A stretch of DNA of 23,547 bases from BMS3ABIN04 sp965554225 (GCA_965554225.1 CBEVZC010000041.1:1-23547), one strand, 5' to 3'; shown: positions 7,644-17,413, numbered from the stretch's first letter. Made by a program: numbers and translations. The notes: generated by a model from the sequence alone, not told the origin.

Positions 7644-8996
7644 TTAAATTTCGTTTCTTCTTGCTGTTAATTCAAGTTGAACTTTTTCCATAAAAGGTTC
7701 TGTTAGATTATAGAAGAATAAAAGAATTACTGAAAGTATCATTAATGTTCCAGGAATAATACTCAGCATTAATTTTATTCCTAGCAATGATTCTGAAGTC
7801 TGAACTTCATTTGGTATATAGTTAAATAAGGCTAATAACCATCCTGTTATTGCACCACCAATTCCCCAACCAAATTTTTGTCCAAATGTTGCAGCAGAAA
7901 ATACAATTCCAGTTGCCCTTCTGCCAAATTTCCATTCAGCATAATCAGCTGTATCGGCATACATAGCCCATAAAATTGGAACACCTGGCCCATTAAAAAA
8001 TCCAACCAATGCAGAAATTGCGTAAGCCCATTTCCATTGATCAGGTGATGGAATAAACAAAGCTAACACAGCAATACCGGATAGAGCATTACTCATTATA
8101 TAAGTATTTCGCTTTCCAAATTTTTTAGTTAATGGTTTAGATAACGGGATCCCAATAATCAATCCTAATGTACCTAAAACTGCAAACATTGAGAATAAAC
8201 TTTGATCGCCTACATAATATTGAAAATAGTAAAGTCCAACAGCAATTCTCATTGAAAGAAAAATAAAAGTAACCAACCCCATGAGAAATAAAATTATCCA
8301 AGGCCTATTATGAATTAGATCCTTTAAATCCTCTTTCAGAGGTGTTGATTGCTCTTTTGGAGGTTCAATTCTTTCTTTGGTATTGTAAAATGTTACATAA
8401 AACAAAATGACAGCTATTGCAGCAAACAATCCCATTGTTAATTGATAACCCAGCTGTTTATCCCCTGCACCAAGTAATGCAATTAATGGCAATGTTAAGC
8501 CTTGTACCATAAGTCCTGCACTCTGACCGAAAACAAATCGATATGAATTTAAACTAGTCCGTTCAATAGGATCTGATGTCATAACAGCGGATAAGGCACC
8601 ATAAGGAATATTGTTAGCAGTATAAATCATCATCATCAATATATATGTAACATAAGCATAAATTATTTTACCGGTAACACTAAAATCAGGAGTAGTAAAC
8701 ATCAAAACTGCCATAATTCCAAAAGGAAATGCTGTCCACTTTATCCAAGGACGAAACCTACCGTACTTAGATTTAGTCCTATCTGAAATTGCACCCATCA
8801 TTGGATCATTAATGGCATCCCAAATTCTAGAGACTAAAAATAAAGTACCGACAGCTGCTACAGGAATACCGAAAATATCAGTGTAATAGTACATGAGAAA
8901 AATCATAACTGTTTGGAATACAATGTTAGCAGCAAAATCGCCAAATGCATATCCTACTTTTTCTTTAATCTGTAATTTTTGCACAGCTTCTTCCAT
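7644..8996 (-). CDS. GPH-family sugar:cation symporter (MFS_2)
   Basis: A 450-residue inner-membrane protein with about 12 hydrophobic segments, of the glycoside-pentoside-hexuronide:cation symporter family (relatives of MelB and XylP). Diagnostic segments are KVGYAFGDFAAN near residue 13, SRIWDAINDPMMGAISDRT around 55-73 and KYGRFRPWI after it, which together form the cation-binding helix and the cytoplasmic loop signature. The ATG at 8996 has AGAGGA five bases upstream. It lies 21 bp after the GH3 stop and 75 bp before the phosphorylase start, so the three are probably co-transcribed. Placed directly before the phosphorylase, it is the best candidate for importing gluco-oligosaccharides for phosphorolysis. 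The substrate is inferred from context. Confidence 0.92.
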   Translation of the reverse strand: MEEAVQKLQIKEKVGYAFGDFAANIVFQTVMIFLMYYYTDIFGIPVAAVGTLFLVSRIWDAINDPMMGAISDRTKSKYGRFRPWIKWTAFPFGIMAVLMFTTPDFSVTGKIIYAYVTYILMMMIYTANNIPYGALSAVMTSDPIERTSLNSYRFVFGQSAGLMVQGLTLPLIALLGAGDKQLGYQLTMGLFAAIAVILFYVTFYNTKERIEPPKEQSTPLKEDLKDLIHNRPWIILFLMGLVTFIFLSMRIAVGLYYFQYYVGDQSLFSMFAVLGTLGLIIGIPLSKPLTKKFGKRNTYIMSNALSGIAVLALFIPSPDQWKWAYAISALVGFFNGPGVPILWAMYADTADYAEWKFGRRATGIVFSAATFGQKFGWGIGGAITGWLLALFNYIPNEVQTSESLLGIKLMLSIIPGTLMILSVILLFFYNLTEPFMEKVQLELTARRNEI

Positions 8997-9017
8997 AAAA
9001 TCCTCTAATTTATTATT

Positions 9018-11282
9018 TTAGTTTAATGCTGCAAGTAGTTCAAATTCTGCAGTAAGTTTTATATCATCAGAAGCACTTCCAATATGTATAAGGAATTTGC
9101 CTGGTTCCGATTTCCAACCATTAGATTTAACATCATAAAACGAAAGCATTTTTTCGTTAATATTAAATGTTATTGTCTTTTCTTCTCCTGGTACTAATTT
9201 TACTTTACTAAATCCTTTAAGTTCTTTTTTAGGTCTCTTTACTGATGCTTCAGAATCTTCAATGTATAATTGAACAACTTCACTACCAATTACATCTCCA
9301 GTGTTTTTAATTTTAACGGAAACCTTTAAGTCTTCACCTTGTCGAATATTTTTTTTGTCTAACATGATATCAGAGAATTTAAAGCTTGTATAAGACAGTC
9401 CATGTCCGAAAGCAAATTGAGGTTCAACATTATAACTATCAAAATATCTATAACCAACAAATACTCCTTCTTTGTATTCCACTTCAGATCCTTTGCCAGG
9501 GAAATCTCCAAATTTATATGCCGGAGAATCTTCTAATTTTTTAGGAAATGTGAAAGGAAGTTTACCTGAAGGATTAACATCTCCAAATAGAATTTCAGCA
9601 AAAACATTTCCTGCTTCCGAACCATCATACCAACCTTGAACAATTACGGGGACTTCATCAACCCAATTACTAATATCGACTGGTGAACCCCCAATAATAA
9701 ATACTATAACATTTTTATTAACCTTTAGGACAGCATCCACTAATTTGTCTTGCTCATAAGGTAAAGACATATCTTTTCTGTCAAGTCCTTCTACATCATA
9801 ATAGTGGTTTAGTCCGATGAACATAATCACAACATCAGAATTTGATGCAGCAACAACTGCTTCTTTTCTTAGTTTTGATTTAAAATCAGAATTTTGCTCA
9901 CTTGTATCAATAATTTCACTTTGCGAAACAAATGCTGTTGTTGATTTGTATCCTTTAGCATAATTTATTTTTATTTCATCAGAAAGATAATTTTTTAAGC
10001 CTTCTAAAGGTGTGATTTCATACTTCGTCTTTACTCCTGAACTGTTTCCCCCTGCTCCATGCTTAATAATTGCATTCTCACCAATTACTGCAATACTTTT
10101 TATTGTTGATTTATTTAAAGGTAATATATGGGATTCATTTTTTAACAAAACCACCGCCTCTTCAGCAATTTTCTTGGATATATTAAAATGATTTTTTGTT
10201 GCAAATTCTCCACTAGATCTATTTTTATCAAATACTTTGGACTTGAACATTGAAGTCAATATTCTTCTAACTTTATCATTAATTACTTCAATATCAACAG
10301 TACCATTTTCCACTAATGTTTTTAAAGAATCTGCAAAAAAATAATCATTATAGCTATCTACATTTGTACCCATTTCAATATCAAGTCCGGCTAATGCTGC
10401 ATCTTTTGTTGAATGTACTCCATCCCAATCTGAAATTACAACTCCCTTAAAACCCCATTCATTTTTTAATATATCGGTTAAAAGATATTTGTTTTCACTG
10501 CACCAATGGCCACGGAATTTATTATAAGCACTCATTACAGCTAAAACATTTCCCTCTTTTACAGCAGCTTTAAATCCCGGCAAATAAATCTCTCTTATTG
10601 TTCTTTCATCAATTTTTTCATTTACTTTAAAACGCTCATATTCTTGGTTATTAAAAGCAAAATGTTTTACACAAGCACCTACGTCTTGTTCTTGAACACC
10701 TTTAATGTATGGTACAACCATCTTGCTTATTAGGTAGGGATCTTCGGACATATATTCAAAATTTCTTCCACATAGAGGCGTTCTATGAATATTGATAGCG
10801 GGACCTAAAATAATATCTTTACCTCTTGCTCTAGCTTCGCTACCCAATACCTTGCCAAAATCATGAGCTAAATTTGTGTTCCAAGTGGCTGCTAAAGCAG
10901 TTCCAACTGGTAAATAAGTTGCAGAATCAGTAATCCACCCCGCTGGCTCCCAGTTATCTCTGTTTATTTCCTCTCGAACTCCATGAGGTCCATCAGACAT
11001 TTTCCACTCCGGAATACCAAGTCTTTCAACTCCACCTGTAGTAAATTTAGAGTTAGCATGAATCATTGAAATCTTTTCATTTAGAGTTAGTTGAGATATA
11101 ATTTTATTCACTTTTTTACTAATTGAATCTCCTACACTGGCAATAACATTTTTATTACTACTTATTATCATTAGAAGTACCATCAATATTATTTTTAATC
11201 TGTATGGAATTTTTAAAATTGTTGGCAATTTAACTGTGTTAAACTTGGTGTGTAGTTGCTTATAATTGTTTAATTTTAGCAA
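9018..11282 (-). CDS. GH3 family beta-glucosidase, periplasmic
   Basis: This GH3 enzyme (754 residues as an open frame) removes glucose from the non-reducing end of beta-glucosides. Landmarks are MSDGPHGVRE at 95-104, GPAINIHRTPLCGRNFEYMSEDP around 160-182, VKHFAFN at 205-211 and the nucleophile Asp285 in VVISDWDG. The C-terminal part has the second GH3 domain (GENA...GGNSSG) and a fibronectin III-like domain from about residue 645. A hydrophobic stretch at 30-42 suggests an N-terminal signal. The open frame starts with TTG at 11282 but has no ribosome binding site, and the first 18 residues look unlike a signal n-region. A TTG at codon 19 would give a more natural signal peptide, so the start is uncertain. 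It lies 113 bp after the T9SS GH16 and 21 bp before the GPH carrier. Confidence 0.93.
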   Translation of the reverse strand: MLKLNNYKQLHTKFNTVKLPTILKIPYRLKIILMVLLMIISSNKNVIASVGDSISKKVNKIISQLTLNEKISMIHANSKFTTGGVERLGIPEWKMSDGPHGVREEINRDNWEPAGWITDSATYLPVGTALAATWNTNLAHDFGKVLGSEARARGKDIILGPAINIHRTPLCGRNFEYMSEDPYLISKMVVPYIKGVQEQDVGACVKHFAFNNQEYERFKVNEKIDERTIREIYLPGFKAAVKEGNVLAVMSAYNKFRGHWCSENKYLLTDILKNEWGFKGVVISDWDGVHSTKDAALAGLDIEMGTNVDSYNDYFFADSLKTLVENGTVDIEVINDKVRRILTSMFKSKVFDKNRSSGEFATKNHFNISKKIAEEAVVLLKNESHILPLNKSTIKSIAVIGENAIIKHGAGGNSSGVKTKYEITPLEGLKNYLSDEIKINYAKGYKSTTAFVSQSEIIDTSEQNSDFKSKLRKEAVVAASNSDVVIMFIGLNHYYDVEGLDRKDMSLPYEQDKLVDAVLKVNKNVIVFIIGGSPVDISNWVDEVPVIVQGWYDGSEAGNVFAEILFGDVNPSGKLPFTFPKKLEDSPAYKFGDFPGKGSEVEYKEGVFVGYRYFDSYNVEPQFAFGHGLSYTSFKFSDIMLDKKNIRQGEDLKVSVKIKNTGDVIGSEVVQLYIEDSEASVKRPKKELKGFSKVKLVPGEEKTITFNINEKMLSFYDVKSNGWKSEPGKFLIHIGSASDDIKLTAEFELLAALN

Positions 11283-11395
11283 ATAATTATTAAATAATTT
11301 ATTTATATTTATTATTTTATGCTTTATAATATTAGAACTAAAATTGGTTATTAGTTATTAATGAATACATAAAAGCCTTCCAAGATTTCTAAATT

Positions 11396-12505
11396 TCATT
11401 TGATTAGAACCATTTTTTTTGTTGCAACATTATACCCACCTGATAACAATCTGTAAAAATATATACCCGAGGGAAGATTTGTATCCTCGAAGGTTACATT
11501 ATAGATTCCTGGTGATTTAACTTCCTTCATCAAAGTTCTTATTTTATTTCCCATTAAATCATAAACTTCCAGTGAAATGTATGATTTTTTATCTATCCGA
11601 AATCGTATAATAGTTGATGGATTAAATGGATTAGGGTAATTTTGATTTAAATAAGTTTTTGAAGGAATAACCATATTCTCTTCAACAGAAGTCGGATCTT
11701 TAATTTGATAAACTCTGACATATTCTAATTCAAAGCGCTGTGGGAATTGAGTAGAGTCATCTGGACTTCCAGGCCAATTTCCACCAATAGCAAGATTTAT
11801 AATTAAATAAAAATTTTTATCAAATGGAGCGGGAAATGAAGCGCCCGATGCCGATGTCCACCAGCTATTTTGCGTTCCATACTTCTCACCATCCACGTAC
11901 CATCTCATCTCACCATTTTCCCATTCAAGTGCAAAATCGTGGAAGTCATCATGAAAATTGCCTTTGCTTATCTGCTTACTGCTTCGACTTTCAGTGTTAT
12001 TAGGCCAGATACCTCCATAATGAAGTGTTCCATAAACTACATTAGGTTCATGGCCTAGATATTCAACAATGTCAATTTCACCAGAAGCTGCCCAACCACC
12101 ATATTCATTATCAGTAGGCATCATCCAAATTGCGGGCCAAATGCCCTGACCTATAGGAAATTTCGCTCTAAACTCAAATCTCCCGTATGTCCAATCACCT
12201 TTATTTAATGTTCTAATTCTACACGAGCTATAATTTTTTTCCGAGATATTCTCTTTCAATGCTGTAATTACTAACTTGCCATTTTCAATTGTAATGTTTT
12301 TATCAGTATACCACTGTTGTTCGTTATTTCCCCAACCAGAAGGAAGCCCATAAGCAGTCCCATCGCCAATCATATATTCCCATTTGGAAGAATCGAGTTT
12401 ATTACCCTCAAATTCATCTGACCAAACTAATTGATATTCTTGGGAAAATAAATTTAAATTATACAACATTAGCATTGCGATTATTATTATTGTCCAATTT
12501 TTCAT
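11396..12505 (-). CDS. Secreted GH16 beta-glucanase with T9SS sorting domain
   Basis: This 369-residue exported enzyme has a signal peptide at residues 1-21, a GH16 catalytic domain at about 23-268 and a T9SS type A C-terminal sorting domain at about 285-369. The active-site strand is SGEIDIVEYLG, with Glu143, Asp145 and Glu148. Further GH16 landmarks are WSDEFEG, GIWPAIWMMP (121-130), ALEWENGEMRWYVDG and LEYVRVYQ. The sorting domain begins with YLNQNYPNPFNPST and ends in KKMVLIK, so the enzyme should cross the outer membrane and be released or attached at the surface. It is therefore the likely extracellular attacker of laminarin-like glucan. The ATG at 12505 has only a weak GAGAT upstream. 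A strong hairpin 150 bp upstream separates it from the receptor pair, so this gene may start a second transcript. Confidence 0.94.
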   Translation of the reverse strand: MKNWTIIIIAMLMLYNLNLFSQEYQLVWSDEFEGNKLDSSKWEYMIGDGTAYGLPSGWGNNEQQWYTDKNITIENGKLVITALKENISEKNYSSCRIRTLNKGDWTYGRFEFRAKFPIGQGIWPAIWMMPTDNEYGGWAASGEIDIVEYLGHEPNVVYGTLHYGGIWPNNTESRSSKQISKGNFHDDFHDFALEWENGEMRWYVDGEKYGTQNSWWTSASGASFPAPFDKNFYLIINLAIGGNWPGSPDDSTQFPQRFELEYVRVYQIKDPTSVEENMVIPSKTYLNQNYPNPFNPSTIIRFRIDKKSYISLEVYDLMGNKIRTLMKEVKSPGIYNVTFEDTNLPSGIYFYRLLSGGYNVATKKMVLIK

Positions 12506-12657
12506 GATAATCTCAATAGTTAAAACGTATTTTTATAATTTTGGGAGAATTCAATTAGTTATTCTAAATATTTCAAAATAATTTAGTGTAAATAATTTCA
12601 ACTTATCTTTCGTAATTTTATCCATTTATAAAAATTGCTTAAATAATTACAAATAAG

Positions 12658-12695
12658 AAAGGGTGGTTATACATAAATTATGTAAACCACCCTTT
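12658..12695 (-). terminator. Strong hairpin after the T9SS beta-helix gene
   Basis: AAAGGGTGGTT pairs perfectly with AACCACCCTTT (11 bp). After one bulged base, at least five further pairs form before a short loop. Read on the minus strand it starts 27 bases after the stop at 12722 and is followed by CTTATTTG, a moderately T-rich tail. It is the most stable hairpin I see in the window. It likely terminates or attenuates the receptor/beta-helix transcript, or protects its 3' end from decay. Confidence 0.6.
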
Positions 12696-12721
12696 AGAAC
12701 AGTTACTGAAAAGAGGTCATT

Positions 12722-14389
12722 TTATTTCAATAACATCATTTTCTTAGTTAAATTCACATTTTTTCCACTTAATTTGTAGAAATATAATCCTGATGACAAA
12801 TTGCTTGCATCAAAAATACGTTGATAGTTCCCAGCTTGCAACTCTTGATTAATTAACTGGCCAACAACTTGACCAAGAATATTATAAACCGCCAATTTAT
12901 ATGTGCCAGCTTCTGGAATAGAAAATTTAATTGTTGTTGTAGGATTGAATGGATTAGGGTAATTTTGGTTTAGAGTAAATGAAGAAGGAACTTCATTACC
13001 TATGGTCTCAACGCCAACTAATCCCGGTGGATAAAAGCTTAAATCTCCAAGTGGATTTCCATCTGTCCCTACTAAACCAGAATAGGATCTAAAGTTTTCA
13101 GCAGTTGGATATTGAATGAGTATTTTATAAAAGTCCGGGTCAGTTGTCTGATCAGCATCCCAATCCCATGCGTGAGTATTACCTGCTTGAACATCAGTAA
13201 TAGCTTGTGCTAATTTGCCTGTAGCAACTGATAAATCCGCGAAATCATTAAACATCGGATCTTGATTCCAATTATTTTCAGCAACAAGTCCTGGCCATGT
13301 AACATCATCAGCAAACATCGCTTCTGTTCTTTCATTCATCCATATGGGAAGCAAAAGAGTATCATGAGCCGCGAAATACGCTTCTACATCAGAACTGTAA
13401 TACCATAAGTTATTTTTAACTTCCACAATTCTTTCACTCTCAGGGATTGTATATTGACTTACGAGAGAGTCTCCACCAACTTGATTGGCAGCCAAAGTAT
13501 CTACGTTAATTAATCCATACATTAAACCGTCTGGATCTTGTGATTCTGCTTGTGCATTAGTTAATCCAAGAGCACCGCAATTAAAAAATATATTATTTGT
13601 GAATTTAGCATTTAGCCATTGTGTTTGGTGAAAAGGCCATTTATATGTATTCGCAAATGTACAATGATTGATACTTATGTATTTTACCACTGATGGAGGA
13701 AATATGAAAAAACTGTTTGATTGAAAATATGAGGTGTTTTTTACAACAAAGGAATCTATAGTACCAGCATTTTCAAACCAAAATAAAAACGTTGTCCATT
13801 GGTCACCTTCATTCTGTTCATTTCTGGCATGCATATTGTTAATGAACCATTTTGTATGCGGCTGATCTGAACCAAAAGCAGACCAACTATTCCAGTCACA
13901 CCATAATCCATCGATATTAACGGTGACCATAGAATCATTAACTAGAAGAGCACCACGATCACCCCATCCATGGTTAACGCCACCTAAATCAATCCCACTA
14001 AGCCAAAGATTTTTAAGTGTTATATCTGCAAAAGTAATGAATAAACTTCCCGTTGATGTCCCGCCGTCTGCGTTTATATTTGACATTATTTTAGGAGGTG
14101 TCCTAGTAGAGTCGTTTGCGACCGGAGGATCTGCCACAATTTCAACTGGATTTCTTAATGTAACTGCTTTATTCAATAAATAAAATTGACCTCGCTCTAA
14201 TTTGTAAACCGAATGTAGTTGTTCCCCGCTAGAATTTGTATCTGCTACAACATTATCTATTATTGAATCGTACCAAGGTGTGCCATCAGGGTTGTTGGCA
14301 GGCACGTAAACAGTATCTGCAGACTGAGCAAATAGCATTCCTGCAAATACAAGTAAAATTAAATTTGTTAAAAAGAATCTTTTTGTCAT
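12722..14389 (-). CDS. Secreted beta-helix-like protein with T9SS sorting domain, function unknown
   Basis: A 555-residue protein with a signal peptide (1-21, ending FAQ), a central region of about 430 residues and a T9SS type A sorting domain at about 469-555 (NQNYPNPFNPTTTIKFS ... KKMMLLK). The centre has recurring short turns such as ITLKNLWLSG, VNIDGLWCDWN, VVKNTSYFQSN, ISINHCTFAN, FTNNIFFNCG and VEVKNNLWYY, a pattern typical of right-handed parallel beta-helices like those of the DUF4957/DUF5123 type. No lyase catalytic residues are evident, and it is rich in Trp, Asn and Asp. A strong AGAGGAG precedes the ATG. It follows the TonB receptor by 120 bp, the position SusD takes in Bacteroidetes loci. 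A surface glycan-binding role is a reasonable inference but unproven; an enzyme is also possible. Confidence 0.72.
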   Translation of the reverse strand: MTKRFFLTNLILLVFAGMLFAQSADTVYVPANNPDGTPWYDSIIDNVVADTNSSGEQLHSVYKLERGQFYLLNKAVTLRNPVEIVADPPVANDSTRTPPKIMSNINADGGTSTGSLFITFADITLKNLWLSGIDLGGVNHGWGDRGALLVNDSMVTVNIDGLWCDWNSWSAFGSDQPHTKWFINNMHARNEQNEGDQWTTFLFWFENAGTIDSFVVKNTSYFQSNSFFIFPPSVVKYISINHCTFANTYKWPFHQTQWLNAKFTNNIFFNCGALGLTNAQAESQDPDGLMYGLINVDTLAANQVGGDSLVSQYTIPESERIVEVKNNLWYYSSDVEAYFAAHDTLLLPIWMNERTEAMFADDVTWPGLVAENNWNQDPMFNDFADLSVATGKLAQAITDVQAGNTHAWDWDADQTTDPDFYKILIQYPTAENFRSYSGLVGTDGNPLGDLSFYPPGLVGVETIGNEVPSSFTLNQNYPNPFNPTTTIKFSIPEAGTYKLAVYNILGQVVGQLINQELQAGNYQRIFDASNLSSGLYFYKLSGKNVNLTKKMMLLK

Positions 14390-14509
14390 GATAGTACTCC
14401 TCTTGTTTGTGAATGATTAATGATTAGTGATATTAAATTATTTTATTATCTTAGTTATCTGAATCCTTATAATTTTCAAGAATTAAAAATCAATTATTCA
14501 ATTATAGTG

Positions 14510-17413
14510 CTAATTAATTAAATAAGTGACACCAAGGTCAGCAGTTAATCCGTAATAATTTCTGCTTGCAAAATATCCCGTCCCAAAGTTTGAAGACCTG
14601 TCAATAGCTTTTGAAAAATTGTTAACATTTAGGAAAATTTGTAATCCATCAACAGGTAATTTTTGACGAATTTTCATATCCCAAAGAGTTAGAGGTTCTG
14701 TAGTTGAACGTAATTCTTCAAAGAAATTTGTTGAGATAAAAACATCAGATTTGTATTGCACTGATCCCCTTATAGAAAAATCTGCGTAATCAAAACCAAC
14801 TGTGACATTTAGAACATGAGTAGGTTGATCCAATAAACGATCATGATAACCTTTATCCGCAGTACCTACTAATCGCTGAAGCGGTAGAGGTCCTGGTATT
14901 CGTTCATATATAGGTACAAATTTCGGATATTTAGTTTCGGAATTTGTATATGTGTAATTAACATTTACAACTAATCCTCTAAGTACACCTGGTAAAAACC
15001 AGAAATTAGATTGCCACTCTGCCTCCAATCCCCACAATTTGGAAATATCTGTACTGTTAGTAAAACTATTAATTGTTCCGCCCTTTACAACCGTTTCTGG
15101 CCATTCTGGTCTAATTTGATTTGTATCTGCAATAAATGTAGTAGTTGCAAATGAAAAACCCTCTATTCGTTTTCCAAACCCGCCTACACTAAAAAGTCCA
15201 ATTTTGTCAGAATAAAATGATAAAAATAAATCAATGTTTTTTGATTTTGCTGGTTTAAGTTCAACATTGTTCCACGTTATACTACTCCCGGTAGCACTCC
15301 AAGTTGGAATTATTCTGTTATAATTTGGACGTGCAAGAGTATGTGTATAACTAACTTTAATATCAAACCAATCGAAAACTTGGTATTTTAAGTGAACCAT
15401 AGGAAGCAAATAATCGTTTTTTCGTGTTGATGTGTGTGCAAAATAAATAAAAGGATCTGTTGGCTTGCCCGGCCCGTTCGATCTATTTGCGGTATATTCC
15501 GTAACATTATTTTCATACCTTAAGCCCGGAATAAATGTTGCCCGTTTATCGGCAAACGTAATTGTTGGTAAAATATAAGCAGCATAATAATTTTCGTGAC
15601 CATGATAATCATTCAAATTAGAGTCTGTGTAATCATACCAAAGAGTTTTACCAACTGGGGCACCATTAACTGTTTTTAGATTTTTAATATCATTATATGC
15701 TTCACGCATTAAATCTTGATTCGGTGTACGACTGATAGTATAATCACCACCTGCTTTGAAGTCGCCTGCATTATAATCATAATCTATAAAAGGTGCATAA
15801 GGGAAATCTTCATTAGAATAATCATAATTAGTTAAACCGAATTTTTTTGATAAATACAGCCTTGAGAGAGCCATATCCTGCCATGATAAAGGTATTTCAT
15901 ATTGTTCGAAGTCATATTTTTTATATTTATGTGTATATTCTCCCCCCACCTTAATGTTAAAAGTGGCGAAATCGGTTTTAAATTCGTTTTCAAAACTCAG
16001 TTTTCCGGATGATTCCTCTTCTAAACTTTCGCTACTGCTTCCATAAAACACATTAACTCTACTATTTGAAATATTATTTATAGCTCTTGAGGTAATGTCA
16101 AAAGGATTTATTGAAGAATCGTCCCATGACCAGCTCTGATCAAATGCATTGTTTTCAATAGCATTCATCGATATTGTTTCTGGAACTTCAGTTTTTGATC
16201 TGGAATAACTTAAATCTGCCAAAATTTTTATGTCTCCTAAATGTTGTTCCAATTTCAGCGAATTTACCATCACAAATGAATTCCGCGTTGAATCAAGTCC
16301 GTTGTAACTATGATTTCTACCTACAGCATCAAAATTCTCCAATCTTGTAAATGTATTAACATCTATATTACTTAATGTATTATAAAGCTTAATTTTTGTT
16401 GATGGCAGATCATAGTCTAATACGAATACACCGCCAGATCTTTTAACAGTCCGATTTATATCTTGAAAGTTAACGCCGTTTGCAAGGGCAAGTGAATCAA
16501 ACTGAATTGAATAACCTGCATATGCACTATTACTGCTCCTGTTCGTGTTTTCCAAATTTCCCTGAACAAAAACTCCAAGTTTATTCTCAAAAAATCTCAT
16601 GCCGCCACCAAGAGCGAAATAATCATTTTTTATTTTATCCCGCAAACCATTGTAGCCTCCTTGCGCAGTTACGTTAAGTGTAGGTTTTTCAGGAGCCCCT
16701 CTAAGTGTAAAGTTTACAGTACCGCCTAATTGATCCGCCTCCTGATCTGCCATAGCTGTTTTACTTACTTCTATTCCATTCAAGATGTTTGGAGATATCA
16801 TACTTAAATCAACACTTCTGTCAGCATCTCCTGTTGCTGCCATACTAACACCATCAATAGAGACCTTGCTAAACTTTGGAGATAATCCACGAATTACTAC
16901 TTTATTACCTTCACCACCTTCTCTTTTCAGAGAAATTCCAGGTAAACGACCTACGGCTTCAGCAGCATTTGATTCTGGTAATTCCTTAATCTTTGCTGAT
17001 GAAACAATATTTTTTACAGAATTGGAAGATATTTGCTGATTAATAGCCTGCATCTGCCCAACAGCTTGTGCAGTTACTACAACTTCTTCACTCTCAAGAG
17101 TTTTATATTCTAATCCTACATCTATTTGTAAAGTTTTATTTTCTTCTACCGTTATTTTAAAAGTTTTAGATTCATAACCTATATACTTAACTACCATTGA
17201 ATAATTTCCGGGGGGAACATTTTCAATTGCATATAGCCCGTTAAAATCTGTTGCAGCTCCCATACTTGTATTCGATAGAAATACATTGGCACCTGGAAGT
17301 GATTCTCCACTAGCTTTATCGTACACTTTACCGTGAATTTTTGTCTTTGCACTTAATGATGAAGAAATAAAAATCATTAAAATAATTAAAATGGTAAAAT
17401 TGTGTTTCTTCAT
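14510..17413 (-). CDS. TonB-dependent outer-membrane receptor with CarboxypepD-like domain
   Basis: This 967-residue protein is a TonB-dependent transporter for uptake of glycan fragments across the outer membrane. It has a signal peptide (1-22) and a carboxypeptidase-D regulatory-like domain (about 25-105, GKVYDKASGESLPGANVFL ... GNYSMVVKYIGYES). A TonB-box-like EEVVVTAQ follows at 109-116. The plug domain runs at about 125-240 (LPESNAAEAVGRLPGIS, VVIRGLSPKFSKVSIDGV, LGGTVNFTLRGA). The rest forms a beta barrel with alternating aromatic strands to the C-terminus. This layout matches TonB receptors in Ignavibacteria and some Bacteroidota rather than classical SusC, which usually pairs with SusD; no SusD follows. 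The ATG at 17413 has GAGG upstream. It is the first gene after the regulatory gap below the HTCS and is probably its main target. Confidence 0.93.
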   Translation of the reverse strand: MKKHNFTILIILMIFISSSLSAKTKIHGKVYDKASGESLPGANVFLSNTSMGAATDFNGLYAIENVPPGNYSMVVKYIGYESKTFKITVEENKTLQIDVGLEYKTLESEEVVVTAQAVGQMQAINQQISSNSVKNIVSSAKIKELPESNAAEAVGRLPGISLKREGGEGNKVVIRGLSPKFSKVSIDGVSMAATGDADRSVDLSMISPNILNGIEVSKTAMADQEADQLGGTVNFTLRGAPEKPTLNVTAQGGYNGLRDKIKNDYFALGGGMRFFENKLGVFVQGNLENTNRSSNSAYAGYSIQFDSLALANGVNFQDINRTVKRSGGVFVLDYDLPSTKIKLYNTLSNIDVNTFTRLENFDAVGRNHSYNGLDSTRNSFVMVNSLKLEQHLGDIKILADLSYSRSKTEVPETISMNAIENNAFDQSWSWDDSSINPFDITSRAINNISNSRVNVFYGSSSESLEEESSGKLSFENEFKTDFATFNIKVGGEYTHKYKKYDFEQYEIPLSWQDMALSRLYLSKKFGLTNYDYSNEDFPYAPFIDYDYNAGDFKAGGDYTISRTPNQDLMREAYNDIKNLKTVNGAPVGKTLWYDYTDSNLNDYHGHENYYAAYILPTITFADKRATFIPGLRYENNVTEYTANRSNGPGKPTDPFIYFAHTSTRKNDYLLPMVHLKYQVFDWFDIKVSYTHTLARPNYNRIIPTWSATGSSITWNNVELKPAKSKNIDLFLSFYSDKIGLFSVGGFGKRIEGFSFATTTFIADTNQIRPEWPETVVKGGTINSFTNSTDISKLWGLEAEWQSNFWFLPGVLRGLVVNVNYTYTNSETKYPKFVPIYERIPGPLPLQRLVGTADKGYHDRLLDQPTHVLNVTVGFDYADFSIRGSVQYKSDVFISTNFFEELRSTTEPLTLWDMKIRQKLPVDGLQIFLNVNNFSKAIDRSSNFGTGYFASRNYYGLTADLGVTYLIN

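Noticed and set aside
13756..14183. Short open frames on both strands within the beta-helix gene, and similar short frames inside the other large genes
   Set aside because: They lie in alternate frames of well-supported genes and lack ribosome binding sites or domain features.
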